Of a stretch of 64,000 nucleotides of DNA, positions 1 to 8,750 are shown in pieces. The stretch comes from DATARH01 sp036008175 (GTDB lineage Bacteria > Pseudomonadota > Alphaproteobacteria > ATCC43930 > CGMCC-115725), in NCBI GenBank assembly GCA_036008175.1, contig DASYOB010000148.1, positions 1 through 64,000 on the forward strand, in the 5' to 3' direction. Made by a program: the position numbers and the translations under genes. A model generated the notes under the pieces. It was not told where the DNA came from. It was given only the letters and a program-made list of their open reading frames with translations, and made no database searches. Numbering within the stretch: position 1 is the stretch's first letter; the number at the start of each line of letters is the position of its first letter.

Positions 1-1
1 C

Positions 2-226
2 GCGGAGATCGACGTCTTGTTCACCGACATCGTCATGCCGCGCGGCATGAACGGGGTCGAGCTGGCCCGCGAGGCGCGGCGGCTGCGTCCGAAGGTGCGG
101 GTGCTGCTGGCCTCGGGCTATCCGGCCTCTGTCCTCGCCGCCGACCACGGCGAATTCGGCTTCCTCGGCAAGCCCTATCGCCGCGCCGAACTGGCCGACA
201 AGCTGCGCGCCCTGCAGGAAACCTAG
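2..226 (+). CDS. Response regulator receiver domain, C-terminal part (gene cut by the window edge)
   Basis: The reading frame is open from the first bases and ends at a TAG, so only the C-terminal about 74 residues are seen. They match the second half of a CheY-like receiver: TDIVMPRGMNG holds the phospho-acceptor Asp with the usual MP and G that follow it, LASGY supplies the Ser/Thr switch region, and GKPY contains the invariant Lys. Nothing follows the receiver, so it is either a stand-alone regulator or, more likely, the C-terminal receiver of a hybrid histidine kinase that starts outside the window. The output is unknown. Confidence 0.85.
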   Translation, partial: AEIDVLFTDIVMPRGMNGVELAREARRLRPKVRVLLASGYPASVLAADHGEFGFLGKPYRRAELADKLRALQET

Positions 227-255
227 GTTGCTTGCAGGTGCAATCTGTACAGGTG

Positions 256-358
256 GTCATTCCGGGGCGCAGCCAAAGTCTGCGAGCCCGGAAGCCATAT
301 TCCAGAGGCGTGTGTTCTTGGATTCCGGGCTCGCCGCCGCGCGGCGCCCCGGAATGAC
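256..358. repeat. Dispersed palindromic repeat, 103 bp (copy 1)
   Basis: The ends are perfect inverted repeats (GTCATTCCGGGGCGC and its complement), and the middle contains CCAGAGGC flanked by second-order complementary arms. A near-identical element of the same 103-bp length lies at 58261-58363. It fills the gap between two stop codons and has no coding potential on either strand. Confidence 0.85.
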
Positions 359-405
359 GGATTCGGGGTTTTGTTAGAGCGCAACCACGGGAGACTTGGT
401 GCAAG

Positions 406-1284
406 TCACTCCTGGAAGTCGAAGCGGTAGGCGGCGCCGTGGCGGCGGATCCAGCCGGCGGTCGGCGCCGGGAAATGCGCCGGCAGAATCAGGTTGCCAT
501 CATCCGCATGTTCCTGGACCAGCCGGGTGCGGCTGACGCGCGACCCGGCGGGGTCGGTGCAGGCCATGGTCGACCATTCCGGCTTCAGACATTGCAGCGG
601 GTGGTGCAGAACGTCGCCGATGAACACGCCGCGATCGGCGCCCGATTTGGCGTGGATTACGACATTGCCCGGGGTATGGCCGGGATAAGCCTCGAACCAC
701 AGCCCGTCGTCGAGCGCATAGTCGTCGCCGACAAGCAAAGCCTGCCCAGTCTTGACCACCGGCAGGATGCTGTCGCCAAAGGCGCGCGCATGCGGCGTGT
801 CGACGCCGCTCTTGTGGACTCCCTGCCAATGGTCGTATTCGCGCTTCGCCATCACGTAGCGCGCCTTCGGGAAGGTCGGCACCCACTTCCCGTCCTCGAG
901 CCGCGTATTCCAGCCGACATGGTCCCAGTGCAGGTGCGTACACATGACAAAATCGATGTCTTCCGGCTTGACGCCGACACGAGCCAGATCGTCGATGAAC
1001 GAGGTTTTGATGCGGTGGAATTGCGGGCGGGCGGGACGCTCCTTGTCATTGCCGATGCAGGCATCGATCAGGATCGTGTGCCGGTCGGTTTTGACGACGA
1101 AACTGTGAAAGCTGAAAATCAGCTTGCCGGTTCCCGGCTCGATCAGCCGCGGCCCCAGCAACGCCGCATGTTCCTCCACCACCGCCGGGTCGAAATCGGG
1201 AAAGAACTCGCCCGGGGCGAAAAACGGCCCCTCGTAGTCGGCGATGCAACTGATCTCGAAATTGCCGATGCGGGTGGGCTGCAT
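406..1284 (-). CDS. MBL-fold metallo-hydrolase
   Basis: The 292-residue protein carries the metal-binding motif HLHWDH at residues 117-122 inside CTHLHWDHVGWN. Further ligand positions are expected in GHTPGNVV and FIGDVLHH. The overall pattern is that of soluble lactonase- or hydrolase-type metallo-beta-lactamase-fold enzymes that bind two zinc ions. I chose the ATG at 1284 because GAGGAC lies just upstream; an in-frame ATG at 1389 would add 35 residues of low-complexity sequence. The substrate cannot be read from the sequence. It is transcribed alone, towards the repeat at 256-358. Confidence 0.85.
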   Translation of the reverse strand: MQPTRIGNFEISCIADYEGPFFAPGEFFPDFDPAVVEEHAALLGPRLIEPGTGKLIFSFHSFVVKTDRHTILIDACIGNDKERPARPQFHRIKTSFIDDLARVGVKPEDIDFVMCTHLHWDHVGWNTRLEDGKWVPTFPKARYVMAKREYDHWQGVHKSGVDTPHARAFGDSILPVVKTGQALLVGDDYALDDGLWFEAYPGHTPGNVVIHAKSGADRGVFIGDVLHHPLQCLKPEWSTMACTDPAGSRVSRTRLVQEHADDGNLILPAHFPAPTAGWIRRHGAAYRFDFQE

Positions 1285-1459
1285 CTGTCCTCGCTCCGTC
1301 AGAGGAATGCCGAACGCGGCCGGGACTGTAGCGCCGGCCGGGGGCGGCTTACCAGTGCAACAGGGACGCGGCAGGCGAACAGCAGGCATTGCTCCGCAAT
1401 CCTGGGTTCGGTACGCTGCTCATTCTGGTATGCGTCTCGAACCGACGGAGGTGTCGAAC

Positions 1460-1735
1460 ATGCGCGCGATCATCGTCGCTGGCCTTCTTGCCCTACTTTG
1501 TCCTGCCGTGGCGAGCGCGCAGACCGCCGCACCCGCTCCATCGGCCGCGCCGGCGGCCCGCTCGACGCGGGGTGGAGACATTACCAAAGACGAATACATC
1601 GAGCGGGCGCGCCGGGCTGCGGAGCGGCGTTTCGACCGGATGGACCTCAACCATGACGGCGTACTGACCGCCGACGAGCGGCGCGCAGCGCGCGAGGATC
1701 GGGGATCGCGGCGGCGCGCGCCTAGCTCGCAGTGA
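1460..1735 (+). CDS. Small secreted EF-hand protein
   Basis: The 91-residue protein starts with a Sec signal peptide (MRAIIVAGLLALLCPAVASA, probable cut after ASA), then an Ala/Pro-rich linker. One canonical EF-hand loop follows, DLNHDGVLTADE, with Asp, Asn, Asp, Thr and the final Glu in the calcium-binding positions. A second half-loop may lie in GGDITKDEYIERARR. It is likely a periplasmic calcium-binding protein of unknown partner. An upstream in-frame ATG at 1244 lies inside the divergent hydrolase gene, so I prefer 1460, which places the signal peptide at the N-terminus. Confidence 0.75.
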   Translation: MRAIIVAGLLALLCPAVASAQTAAPAPSAAPAARSTRGGDITKDEYIERARRAAERRFDRMDLNHDGVLTADERRAAREDRGSRRRAPSSQ

Positions 1736-1793
1736 CGGGTGGCGCGGGACGCGCTAGTATCGGCTGACACGACACCGGATTAAGGAGCGCGCC

Positions 1794-2228
1794 ATGCCGG
1801 ACGATGCGAAACTTGCCGAGCGTACCGCGCCAGCCGCCTCGCCGGTGCGCGTTGCCGGGCTCGACCACGTCGTGCTGCGCGTCGCCGACATGGACCGCGC
1901 GATCACGTTTTACGAACAAGTGCTGGGCCTTCACGTCGAGCGCCGGCTCGAGGCGATCGGGCTCGTGCAGCTGCGCGCCGGAGCCTCCATGATCGACCTC
2001 GTGCCGCGCACCGAGGACGAGGACGAGGGCCGCAACATGGACCATTTCGCGGTGCGCATCGCCGAGATGGATGTGGCGGCAATCAGCGCACATCTGCACC
2101 GCCACGGCATCGATCCCGGCGAAGTACGGCGGCGCTATGGCGCGGAGGGTTACGGCTCGTCGATCTACGTCACCGATCCGGACGGCAACACCGTCGAGCT
2201 GAAGGGCCCGCCCGAGACGGCCGGCTGA
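1794..2228 (+). CDS. VOC (glyoxalase/bleomycin-resistance/dioxygenase) family protein
   Basis: The 144-residue protein has a single vicinal-oxygen-chelate module: GLDHVVLRVADMDRAITFYE at the start, a central MDHFAVRI strand with a candidate metal His, and SIYVTDPDGNTVELKGP at the end, where the Glu is a usual metal ligand. This layout fits lactoylglutathione-lyase-like or dioxygenase-like VOC enzymes; the reaction is not determined. AAGGAG is correctly spaced before the ATG. It is followed by a palindromic repeat. Confidence 0.85.
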   Translation: MPDDAKLAERTAPAASPVRVAGLDHVVLRVADMDRAITFYEQVLGLHVERRLEAIGLVQLRAGASMIDLVPRTEDEDEGRNMDHFAVRIAEMDVAAISAHLHRHGIDPGEVRRRYGAEGYGSSIYVTDPDGNTVELKGPPETAG

Positions 2229-2242
2229 GGCTGACCCAACAC

Positions 2243-2335
2243 TGTCATTGCGAGCGAAGCGAAGCAATCTCGGGCTATTTGTGCCCATGCCCGACGAGGT
2301 TGCTTCGTCGCGCTCACACGCTCCTCGCAAGGACA
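2243..2335. repeat. Dispersed palindromic repeat (ATTGCGAGCGAAGCGAAGCAATC type)
   Basis: The element begins TGTCATTGCGAG and ends CTCGCAAGGACA. Internal arms GAAGCAA and TTGCTTC are also complementary. This family is frequent in Bradyrhizobium-like genomes. It fills the gap between the VOC gene and the dehalogenase gene. Confidence 0.7.
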
Positions 2336-2369
2336 GCCCATTTTTGCCTCTTTGCAGCAGGAGATACGG

Positions 2370-3245
2370 ATGGCCGAGTTCTTCCCCGGCTTCGAAGAGC
2401 GGCGGATCAAGACTTCGGGCGCCGAGATCAACCTGGTGACCGGCGGCAGCGGGCCGCCGCTCCTGCTGTTGCACGGTTACCCGGAGACGCATGTCATGTG
2501 GCGCAAGATCGCGCCGCGCCTCGCCGAGGAATTTACCGTCGTCATCCCAGATTTGCGCGGCTATGGCGACAGCGCGAAGCCGCCGGCCGGGACCGACTTC
2601 GCCGCCTATTCGAAGCGCGCGCTGGCGCGGGACCAGGTCGAGACGATGACGGCGCTCGGGTTCGAGCGTTTCCGTGTCGCCGGCCACGACCGCGGCGCGC
2701 GGGTCACGCACCGGCTGGTGCGGGACCACGCCGATCGCATCGAGCGCGTGGCGCTGCTCGATATCGTGCCGACCCTCTACCGCTTCGAGACGATCGACCA
2801 GCAGGCCGCGACCGGCAGCTTCCACTGGTTCTTCCTGATCCAGCCGCACCCCTTTCCGGAGCGGCTGATCGGCGCCGAGTGCGAATTCTTTCTGCGCCAG
2901 ATGCTCGGATTGCACCGCAACCCGAAGGCATTGGAGCCGAAGGCCTTTGCCGAATACCTGCGCTGCTTCAGCAATCCCGAGACGATCCGCGCGACCTGCG
3001 ACGAGTACCGTGCCGGCGCCTCGATAGATCTCGATCACGACCGCGCCGACCGCCGCCGCAAGATCGCCATGCCGCTCCTTGTGCTGTGGGGTGAGCGCAG
3101 CGGTCAGGGCAGCGGCTACGACATGTTGGCGGTGTGGCGCGAGCACGCCGAGAACGTCACCGGCCGCGCGATCAACAGCGGCCATTTCCTACCGGAGGAG
3201 GCGCCCGACGACACCTACCGGGCGCTGCACGACTTCTTCGCCTGA
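2370..3245 (+). CDS. Haloacetate (fluoroacetate) dehalogenase-like alpha/beta hydrolase
   Basis: The 291-residue alpha/beta-hydrolase has the residues described for fluoroacetate dehalogenases. They are the nucleophile Asp107 in GHDRGARV with Arg108 and Arg111 (carboxylate binding), the triad acid Asp131 in LLDIVPT, His152-Trp153 and Tyr213 (fluoride pocket), and the catalytic His272 in NSGHFLPEE. The oxyanion-hole motif HGYPE is at 35-39. In that family the enzyme cleaves the C-F or C-Cl bond of haloacetates to give glycolate. The start at 2370 follows AGGAG with good spacing; an in-frame TTG lies 18 nt upstream. Epoxide hydrolase is the alternative, but the Arg pair and His-Trp-Tyr set favour a dehalogenase. 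Confidence 0.85.
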   Translation: MAEFFPGFEERRIKTSGAEINLVTGGSGPPLLLLHGYPETHVMWRKIAPRLAEEFTVVIPDLRGYGDSAKPPAGTDFAAYSKRALARDQVETMTALGFERFRVAGHDRGARVTHRLVRDHADRIERVALLDIVPTLYRFETIDQQAATGSFHWFFLIQPHPFPERLIGAECEFFLRQMLGLHRNPKALEPKAFAEYLRCFSNPETIRATCDEYRAGASIDLDHDRADRRRKIAMPLLVLWGERSGQGSGYDMLAVWREHAENVTGRAINSGHFLPEEAPDDTYRALHDFFA

Positions 3246-3279
3246 GGCTGCAAAGCCATCATCGATACAGCGCCGCGGT

Positions 3280-3939
3280 TCACAGCGTCCTCTGCAGGAA
3301 CGCGAGCATGCGGTTCCACGCCTCCTCGGCAGAGGCCAGATCGTAGGCCGCGCTGCGCTCATTGGCGAAGGCATGCGCCGCCTCATAGCGGTGGATTTCG
3401 TAGGGCGTGCCGGCCTTGGCGAGCGCGGCATCGAGTTCGTCGACCGCAGCGGGGGTGCACCAATCGTCCTTGTTGGCGAAGTGACCCTGCAGTGGGATGC
3501 GGATGTTGGCTGGATCGGCGAACTCCTTCGGCGGGATGCCGTAGAACGGCACTGCCGCGGCGACTTCGGGGACGTGAACAGCGGCGGCAATCGCCAGCGC
3601 GCCGCCCATGCAAAAGCCCATCACCACGACCGTGCTGCTGATCCCCTTCAGATGCTGCGCCGACCCGCGCAAATCCTGGTGCGTCGCGTCGGCGAAATCG
3701 AGCTCGCCCATCAAATGGTTGGCCTCGTCCGGCTTGGCGGTAAGACGGCCCTTGTAGAGATCCGGGGCGAGCGCGTTGTAGCCGGCGCGGGCAAAGCGGT
3801 CGGCAACCCCGCAGATCTGGTCGTTGAGCCCCCACCATTCCTGGATCACCACGATGCCGGGGCGACCCTGCCCAGCGGTCGCGAGATAGCCCTTGGTCTT
3901 GCCGCCGTCCGGTCGCGCGAAATCGATCATCGAGCCCAT
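3280..3939 (-). CDS. Dienelactone hydrolase family protein
   Basis: The 219-residue protein has the family's Cys-Asp-His triad: Cys110 in MGFCMGG, Asp158/159 in NKDDW, and His189 in AAHAF. Glu34 in QEWWG is the residue that activates the thiol in carboxymethylenebutenolidase. The family hydrolyses dienelactone to maleylacetate, but many homologues act on other esters. No chlorocatechol genes are adjacent. AGGAGGA precedes the ATG. Confidence 0.88.
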   Translation of the reverse strand: MGSMIDFARPDGGKTKGYLATAGQGRPGIVVIQEWWGLNDQICGVADRFARAGYNALAPDLYKGRLTAKPDEANHLMGELDFADATHQDLRGSAQHLKGISSTVVVMGFCMGGALAIAAAVHVPEVAAAVPFYGIPPKEFADPANIRIPLQGHFANKDDWCTPAAVDELDAALAKAGTPYEIHRYEAAHAFANERSAAYDLASAEEAWNRMLAFLQRTL

Positions 3940-4071
3940 TTCCGTCCTCCTGCAAAACCGTAGGCGGGAGCCTGCCGCAGGGCTGCGGGCATTGCAAACC
4001 TGAATGATCCGGCCGCGGCCGCGCGGCGAAAACGATCCAGCGCCCGGCTTGTCCTTGGTATCGGAAGACGC

Positions 4072-4611
4072 CTACCCGCTCGCAGTCGCCGGGTTGCGCG
4101 CATCGCCGGGACCCGAACCTTCGCGCCAGTCTCGGTGATGCTCTAGCAGGATCGTAACGAGGCGCTCGCAACCGATGCGGTCGGCATCGTCGAAACGATC
4201 GTGGACCGGGCTGTCGAGGTCGAGTACGCCCAGCACGCGGTCGCCCTTAAGCAGCGGCACGACCAGCTCCGAGCGCGAATCCGGGTCACAGGCGATGTGG
4301 CCCGAAAATTCGTGCACATCGGGAACGACGATCGGCTCGCGCCGCGCCGTGGCCGTGCCACACACCCCTTGGCCCCAGGGAATGCGCACGCAGGCGGGCT
4401 TGCCCTGGAACGGGCCGAGCACCAGCTCCTTTTCGCCATCGGTGAAATAGAACCCGGCCCAGTTGAGCTCTGGCAAGCCGTGATAGATCAGCGCCGCCAT
4501 ATTCGCCGTGTTGGCGACGAGATCAGGCTCGCCTTCGATCAGCGCCGCGAGTTGCTCGCCCAGTTCGGCGTAGATTTGCGCCTTCTCCACGCTCATCGCG
4601 TTGTTCAGCAT
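4072..4611 (-). CDS. msrC: Free methionine-(R)-sulfoxide reductase (GAF domain)
   Basis: The protein is one GAF domain of about 179 residues. It carries the family's three cysteines, in GKPACVRI, QGVCGTA and HIACDPDSRSE, and the NWAGFY and LVLGPFQGK segments. The enzyme reduces free (not protein-bound) Met-R-sulfoxide in the cytosol using a Cys relay. The start may be ATG 4611 or the in-frame ATG 4596 (MSVEKAQIY). The last about 12 residues are not conserved. The gene stands alone. Confidence 0.88.
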   Translation of the reverse strand: MLNNAMSVEKAQIYAELGEQLAALIEGEPDLVANTANMAALIYHGLPELNWAGFYFTDGEKELVLGPFQGKPACVRIPWGQGVCGTATARREPIVVPDVHEFSGHIACDPDSRSELVVPLLKGDRVLGVLDLDSPVHDRFDDADRIGCERLVTILLEHHRDWREGSGPGDARNPATASG

Positions 4612-4665
4612 TTCCCGAGGTGCGTCCGTCGAGGCGGCCGCTTCGCAGCCTCCTCAGGAGCATAT

Positions 4666-4713
4666 GTCATGCTGAGGAGCGCCCGATAGGGCGCGCCTCC
4701 AAGCACACAAGAC
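4666..4713. repeat. Palindromic repeat, TCATGCTGAGGAGC type
   Basis: The arms GAGGAGCGCCC and GGGCGCGCCTC are separated by four bases and flanked by TGCT and AGCA. It lies in the gap upstream of the aminotransferase and could fold in its leader transcript. Confidence 0.6.
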
Positions 4714-4832
4714 ATTGTTGCAGCATCCCGGGAAATTTGCTTCGCGGGAAAGGCTTACGCACGCTCCGCCGCTTTCGCGGCGCCCGGCAATCGCGTAATG
4801 TCCACGCGCTTTTTCGCTGGTTGGATTCGCAC

Positions 4833-6026
4833 GTGCCGCTCAACCCACAGCTCGACACGCTCTCCGATTACCCGTTCGAGGCGCTGCGTACGCTGCTCAA
4901 CCCGGTGACGCCGCGGGTCAACGATCCGCCGATCCTGATGTCGGTCGGCGAGCCGCAGCACCAGCCGCCAGCATTGCTGACAGAGACCCTGGCGGCGCAC
5001 GCGCATGAGTGGAACAAATATCCGCCGATGCAGGGGACGCCGGAGCTGCGCCAGGCCATCGTCGACTGGCTGACCCGGCGCTATCGGCTGGCGGCAGGCG
5101 CGCTCGATCCGGACCGCCACATCCTGACCCTCGCCGGCACCAAGGAGGGGCTGTACCTGTTTTCGAGCCTCGTCGTGCCGCGCGACAAGGGCGGCCGGCA
5201 GCCAGTCGTGTTCGTGCCCAACCCGTACTACCTCGTCTACAACGGCGCCGCGACAATGGCCGGCGCGGAAGCAGTGTTTCTCGACGCGACGCGCGAGAAT
5301 GCCTTTCTGCCGGACCTCGATGCGATCCCGCGCGAGACGCTCGAACGCGCCGCGCTGTTCTACCTGTGCTCGCCGGCCAACCCGCAGGGCACGATCGCCA
5401 GCCTCGATTATCTGAAGCACGCGATCACGCTAGCGCGGCGCTACGATTTCGTGCTCGCGGTCGACGAGTGCTATGCCGAGATCTACGACCGCGCGCCGCC
5501 GTCCGGCGCGCTTGAAGCCTGTGCCGCTCTCGGCGAGGGCTTCGACCGGGTGGTTGCCTTTCATTCGCTGTCGAAGCGGTCGAGCGCGGCCGGGCTGCGC
5601 TCGGGCTTTGTCGCCGGCGACCCGAAGCTGATCGGACATTTCAAGCATCTGCGCGACTACGGTGGCTGCCAGGTGCCGTTGCCGATCCAGGCAGCGGCGA
5701 CGGCGCTGTGGCTCGACGAAGCGCATGTCGAGGAGAACCGCGCTCGCTATCGCCGCAAATTCGACATCGCCGAGGCGGCGATCGGCGGGCAATACGGGTT
5801 CTACCGGCCGGATGGCGGATTCTTCCTGTGGCTCGACGTCGGCGACGGCGAGGACGCGACATTGCGGCTATGGCGCGAGGCGGCGGTGCGGGTTTTGCCG
5901 GGCGGCTATACCGCGCGCGCGGCGCATGGCAGGGTAAACCCAGGCAGCCGGTATATTCGGCTGGCGATCGTGCACGACGAGGCGACCCTGGAGGCCGCCT
6001 TCGATAGGATTCGACGCGTGTTGTAA
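4833..6026 (+). CDS. dapC: Aminotransferase class I/II, succinyldiaminopimelate transaminase-like
   Basis: The roughly 397-residue PLP enzyme (fold type I) begins NPQLDTLSDYPFEALRTLL, as DapC-type enzymes do. It contains SPANPQGT, the Asp of VDECYAEIY that contacts the PLP nitrogen, the Schiff-base Lys in HSLSKRSSAAGLRSGF, and the carboxylate-binding Arg near the C-terminus. DapC makes N-succinyl-LL-2,6-diaminopimelate for lysine and peptidoglycan synthesis; other amino-acid transaminases of the same subfamily cannot be excluded. The frame is open from 4620, but the homologous sequence starts at GTG 4833 (or TTG 4821). No clear ribosome-binding site is visible. Confidence 0.78.
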   Translation: MPLNPQLDTLSDYPFEALRTLLNPVTPRVNDPPILMSVGEPQHQPPALLTETLAAHAHEWNKYPPMQGTPELRQAIVDWLTRRYRLAAGALDPDRHILTLAGTKEGLYLFSSLVVPRDKGGRQPVVFVPNPYYLVYNGAATMAGAEAVFLDATRENAFLPDLDAIPRETLERAALFYLCSPANPQGTIASLDYLKHAITLARRYDFVLAVDECYAEIYDRAPPSGALEACAALGEGFDRVVAFHSLSKRSSAAGLRSGFVAGDPKLIGHFKHLRDYGGCQVPLPIQAAATALWLDEAHVEENRARYRRKFDIAEAAIGGQYGFYRPDGGFFLWLDVGDGEDATLRLWREAAVRVLPGGYTARAAHGRVNPGSRYIRLAIVHDEATLEAAFDRIRRVL

Positions 6027-6088
6027 AGAGTAGGGCCTGCGGGCTCGGCTGGGGGGCCGAGCACGTGGTTGGGGCTAGGTTCCCACTC

Positions 6089-6144
6089 GTCATCCCCGGG
6101 CCTGACCCGGGGATCTGGATGGTCGGGTCAAGCCTGGCCATGAC
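6089..6144. repeat. Dispersed palindromic repeat (GTCATCCCCGGG type)
   Basis: The inner hairpin has arms ATCCCCGGG and CCCGGGGAT. The outer ends GTCAT and ATGAC are also complementary. It lies just upstream of ftsK and could affect its leader. Confidence 0.7.
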
Positions 6145-6155
6145 GGGAGGGGGAG

Positions 6156-8657
6156 ATGGGGGCATGGGGGATGTCCAGATCGGCGCAATTATCGATGCGC
6201 GGCTTCGGCCATCGCGTCCGCGGCTGGCGCGAGACTTGGGCCGGCGTCGAACGCCGGCTCTACAGCGGGCTTGGCAGCGCATTGGCGCTGGCGAGCGCAC
6301 TGCTGGTGCTGGCGCTGCTGACCTACGACCCGGCCGATCCGTCGCTGAATACCGCGGTCGATTCGCCGGCTGCAAATTTTCTCGGCCGCGACGGCGCGCT
6401 CGTCGCCGATCTGCTGATACAGAGCGTCGGCCTCGCCGCCTACCTGATCCCCGCAGTGCTGCTCGGCTGGGCATTCCGCCTGATGCTGCAGCGCCCGATT
6501 CGCCGGCTCCTGCGCCGCGCGGCGATGCTGCTGCTGGCGCTGGTGCTCGGCGCGTTGGCGTGCTCGATCCTGCATCCGGCGATGCGGTTGCCGGCCGGCC
6601 CTGGCGGCGCCATCGGCTGGACGTTGATCAACGCGGTCGCGCGCGCCGGCTTTGCCGGCATCGCGCTGCCGCTGGCGATGACCGCGGCGGCAGCCGTCGC
6701 CTGGCTGCTGCTGGCGATGATCGGGCTGTCGCCGGAAGACTGGCGCGACATCGGCACCGGCGCCGGACGTCATGCCGGCCGGATTGCGCGCGTCTCCGGG
6801 CGCGGCACGATCGCCGCCGCGTCGTTCGGCCGCCGGCTGTTTCGCGACTGGCGCGAGGCGCGGCGCGTGCTCGGTGAGGACGAGCCTAGTCTCGAACCGC
6901 CACCGCAGCGTCCGCCCGGCTTCCCACCGCGGCAACGCTCGACCGTCACACCGCTGCCGGAGCGGCGCGAGCCGCGGCTCGGGCCGACTAGCAGCGGGCC
7001 GACCATCGGCTCGGTGAGCCCTCAGCCGCAGGCCGCACGGGAAACCCAGCCGGCGACCGGTCGCCTAGTTCGCCTGGTCATGCCCCGCGCGAAACCGCAG
7101 GGATTGGGCCGGCGCGGCGAGCAGGAATTGCAGCCTACACTCGATCTGGCTCCCGACCAGGAGCCGCTGCTGCCGCCCTTGGGCTTGCTGACCAAGGCGC
7201 CGGGGACCCGGACCGAAACCGTGGACGAAGACGCGCTCGGCAAGAACGCCCGGATGCTCGAGGCGGTGCTTGAGGATTTCGGCGTGCGCGGCGAGATCGT
7301 ACAGGTGCGCCCCGGCCCGGTTGTCACGTTGTATGAGCTGGAGCCGGCGCCCGGCATCAAGGCCTCACGGGTGATCGGGCTGGCCGACGACATCGCACGC
7401 TCGATGAGCGCGATTTCGGTGCGTGTCGCGGTGGTGCCCGGCCGCACCGTGATCGGCATCGAGCTGCCAAACGTCAAGGCAGAGACCGTGTATCTGCGCG
7501 AGCTGCTCGATTCGCCGGCCTATGAAAAGCACGCCGGCCGGCTAGCGCTGGCGCTCGGCAAGGACATCGGCGGTGAGCCGGTTATCGCCGATCTCGCCCG
7601 CATGCCGCATCTGCTGATCGCCGGCACCACCGGCTCGGGCAAGTCGGTCGGCATCAACACGATGATCCTCTCGATCCTCTACCGGATGCCCCCCGACCGC
7701 TGCAAATTCATCATGGTCGACCCGAAGATGCTGGAATTGTCGGTCTATGACGGCATCCCGCATCTACTCGCCCCGGTGGTGACCGAGCCGAAAAAGGCGG
7801 TGCTCGCGCTCAAATGGGTGGTGCGCGAGATGGAGAGCCGCTACCAGAAGATGTCGAAGCTGGGGGTGCGCAACATCGAGGGCTTCAACGCCAGGCTGCG
7901 CGAGGCCGCGGTGAAGGGCGAGAGCCTGGTGCGCCGGGTGCAGACCGGCTTCGACCCGGAAACCGGGCAGCCGGTCTTCGAGGAGCAGCCGTTCGATGCA
8001 ACCGAACTGCCGCTGATCGTCGTCGTCGTCGACGAGATGGCCGATCTGATGCTGGTCGCCGGCAAGGACATCGAGGCGGCGATCCAGCGCCTGGCGCAAA
8101 TGGCGCGCGCCGCCGGCATCCACATCATCATGGCGACGCAGCGCCCCTCGGTCGATGTCATCACCGGCACGATCAAGGCCAATTTCCCGACCCGGGTCAG
8201 CTTTCAGGTCACATCCAAGATCGACAGCCGCACGATTCTCGGCGAGGGCGGCGCCGAGCAGCTCTTGGGCCGCGGCGACATGCTGTACATGGCGGGCGGC
8301 GGCCGGGTGACCCGGGTGCACGGGCCATTCGTGTCGGACGAGGAGGTCGAGCGGGTGGTCTCGTTCCTGAAGAACCACGCCGAGCCCGACTACATCGACG
8401 AGATCACCGAGGACGACGCCGCACCGCTCGATCCGTTCGGTGGCGATGAGGAAGGCTCAGGAGACGGCCTCTACGATCAGGCGGTGGCGCTGATCTGCCG
8501 CGAGCGCAAGGCCTCGACCAGCTTTGTGCAGCGGCATCTGCAGATCGGCTACAACCGCGCCGCGCGCCTGATCGAGCGGATGGAAGCCGAAGGGGTCGTC
8601 AGCCCGGCCAACCATGTCGGCAAGCGCGAGGTCCTGGCCCCCCGTGGCCCCGCCTGA
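6156..8657 (+). CDS. ftsK: DNA translocase FtsK
   Basis: The 833-residue protein has the FtsK layout. It has an N-terminal membrane part with four hydrophobic segments (about residues 35-190), a short Pro/Arg-rich linker (about 230-340), a RecA-like motor with Walker A GTTGSGKS near residue 490 and Walker B IVVVVDEMADL near 625, and a C-terminal winged-helix gamma domain (YDQAVALICRERKASTSFVQ onwards). It acts at the septum, pumping chromosome ends towards dif and activating XerCD. The linker is short compared with E. coli, as in other alphaproteobacteria. ATG 6156 and ATG 6171 are both possible starts. Confidence 0.95.
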   Translation: MGAWGMSRSAQLSMRGFGHRVRGWRETWAGVERRLYSGLGSALALASALLVLALLTYDPADPSLNTAVDSPAANFLGRDGALVADLLIQSVGLAAYLIPAVLLGWAFRLMLQRPIRRLLRRAAMLLLALVLGALACSILHPAMRLPAGPGGAIGWTLINAVARAGFAGIALPLAMTAAAAVAWLLLAMIGLSPEDWRDIGTGAGRHAGRIARVSGRGTIAAASFGRRLFRDWREARRVLGEDEPSLEPPPQRPPGFPPRQRSTVTPLPERREPRLGPTSSGPTIGSVSPQPQAARETQPATGRLVRLVMPRAKPQGLGRRGEQELQPTLDLAPDQEPLLPPLGLLTKAPGTRTETVDEDALGKNARMLEAVLEDFGVRGEIVQVRPGPVVTLYELEPAPGIKASRVIGLADDIARSMSAISVRVAVVPGRTVIGIELPNVKAETVYLRELLDSPAYEKHAGRLALALGKDIGGEPVIADLARMPHLLIAGTTGSGKSVGINTMILSILYRMPPDRCKFIMVDPKMLELSVYDGIPHLLAPVVTEPKKAVLALKWVVREMESRYQKMSKLGVRNIEGFNARLREAAVKGESLVRRVQTGFDPETGQPVFEEQPFDATELPLIVVVVDEMADLMLVAGKDIEAAIQRLAQMARAAGIHIIMATQRPSVDVITGTIKANFPTRVSFQVTSKIDSRTILGEGGAEQLLGRGDMLYMAGGGRVTRVHGPFVSDEEVERVVSFLKNHAEPDYIDEITEDDAAPLDPFGGDEEGSGDGLYDQAVALICRERKASTSFVQRHLQIGYNRAARLIERMEAEGVVSPANHVGKREVLAPRGPA

Positions 8658-8750
8658 GCCAAACCCAAGGTTCGCCGAATGCCTGCCGGCGCGGGCACAA
8701 GAGATTTTTGCAAATGTCACAGGCCGTTTGGCATGCCGTAGGTCGCCGCT

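Noticed and set aside
439..1656. 405-codon frame opposite the MBL hydrolase gene
   Set aside because: It is antisense to a gene with clear metal-binding motifs, and its product has no recognisable domain. Such long mirror frames are common in GC-rich DNA.
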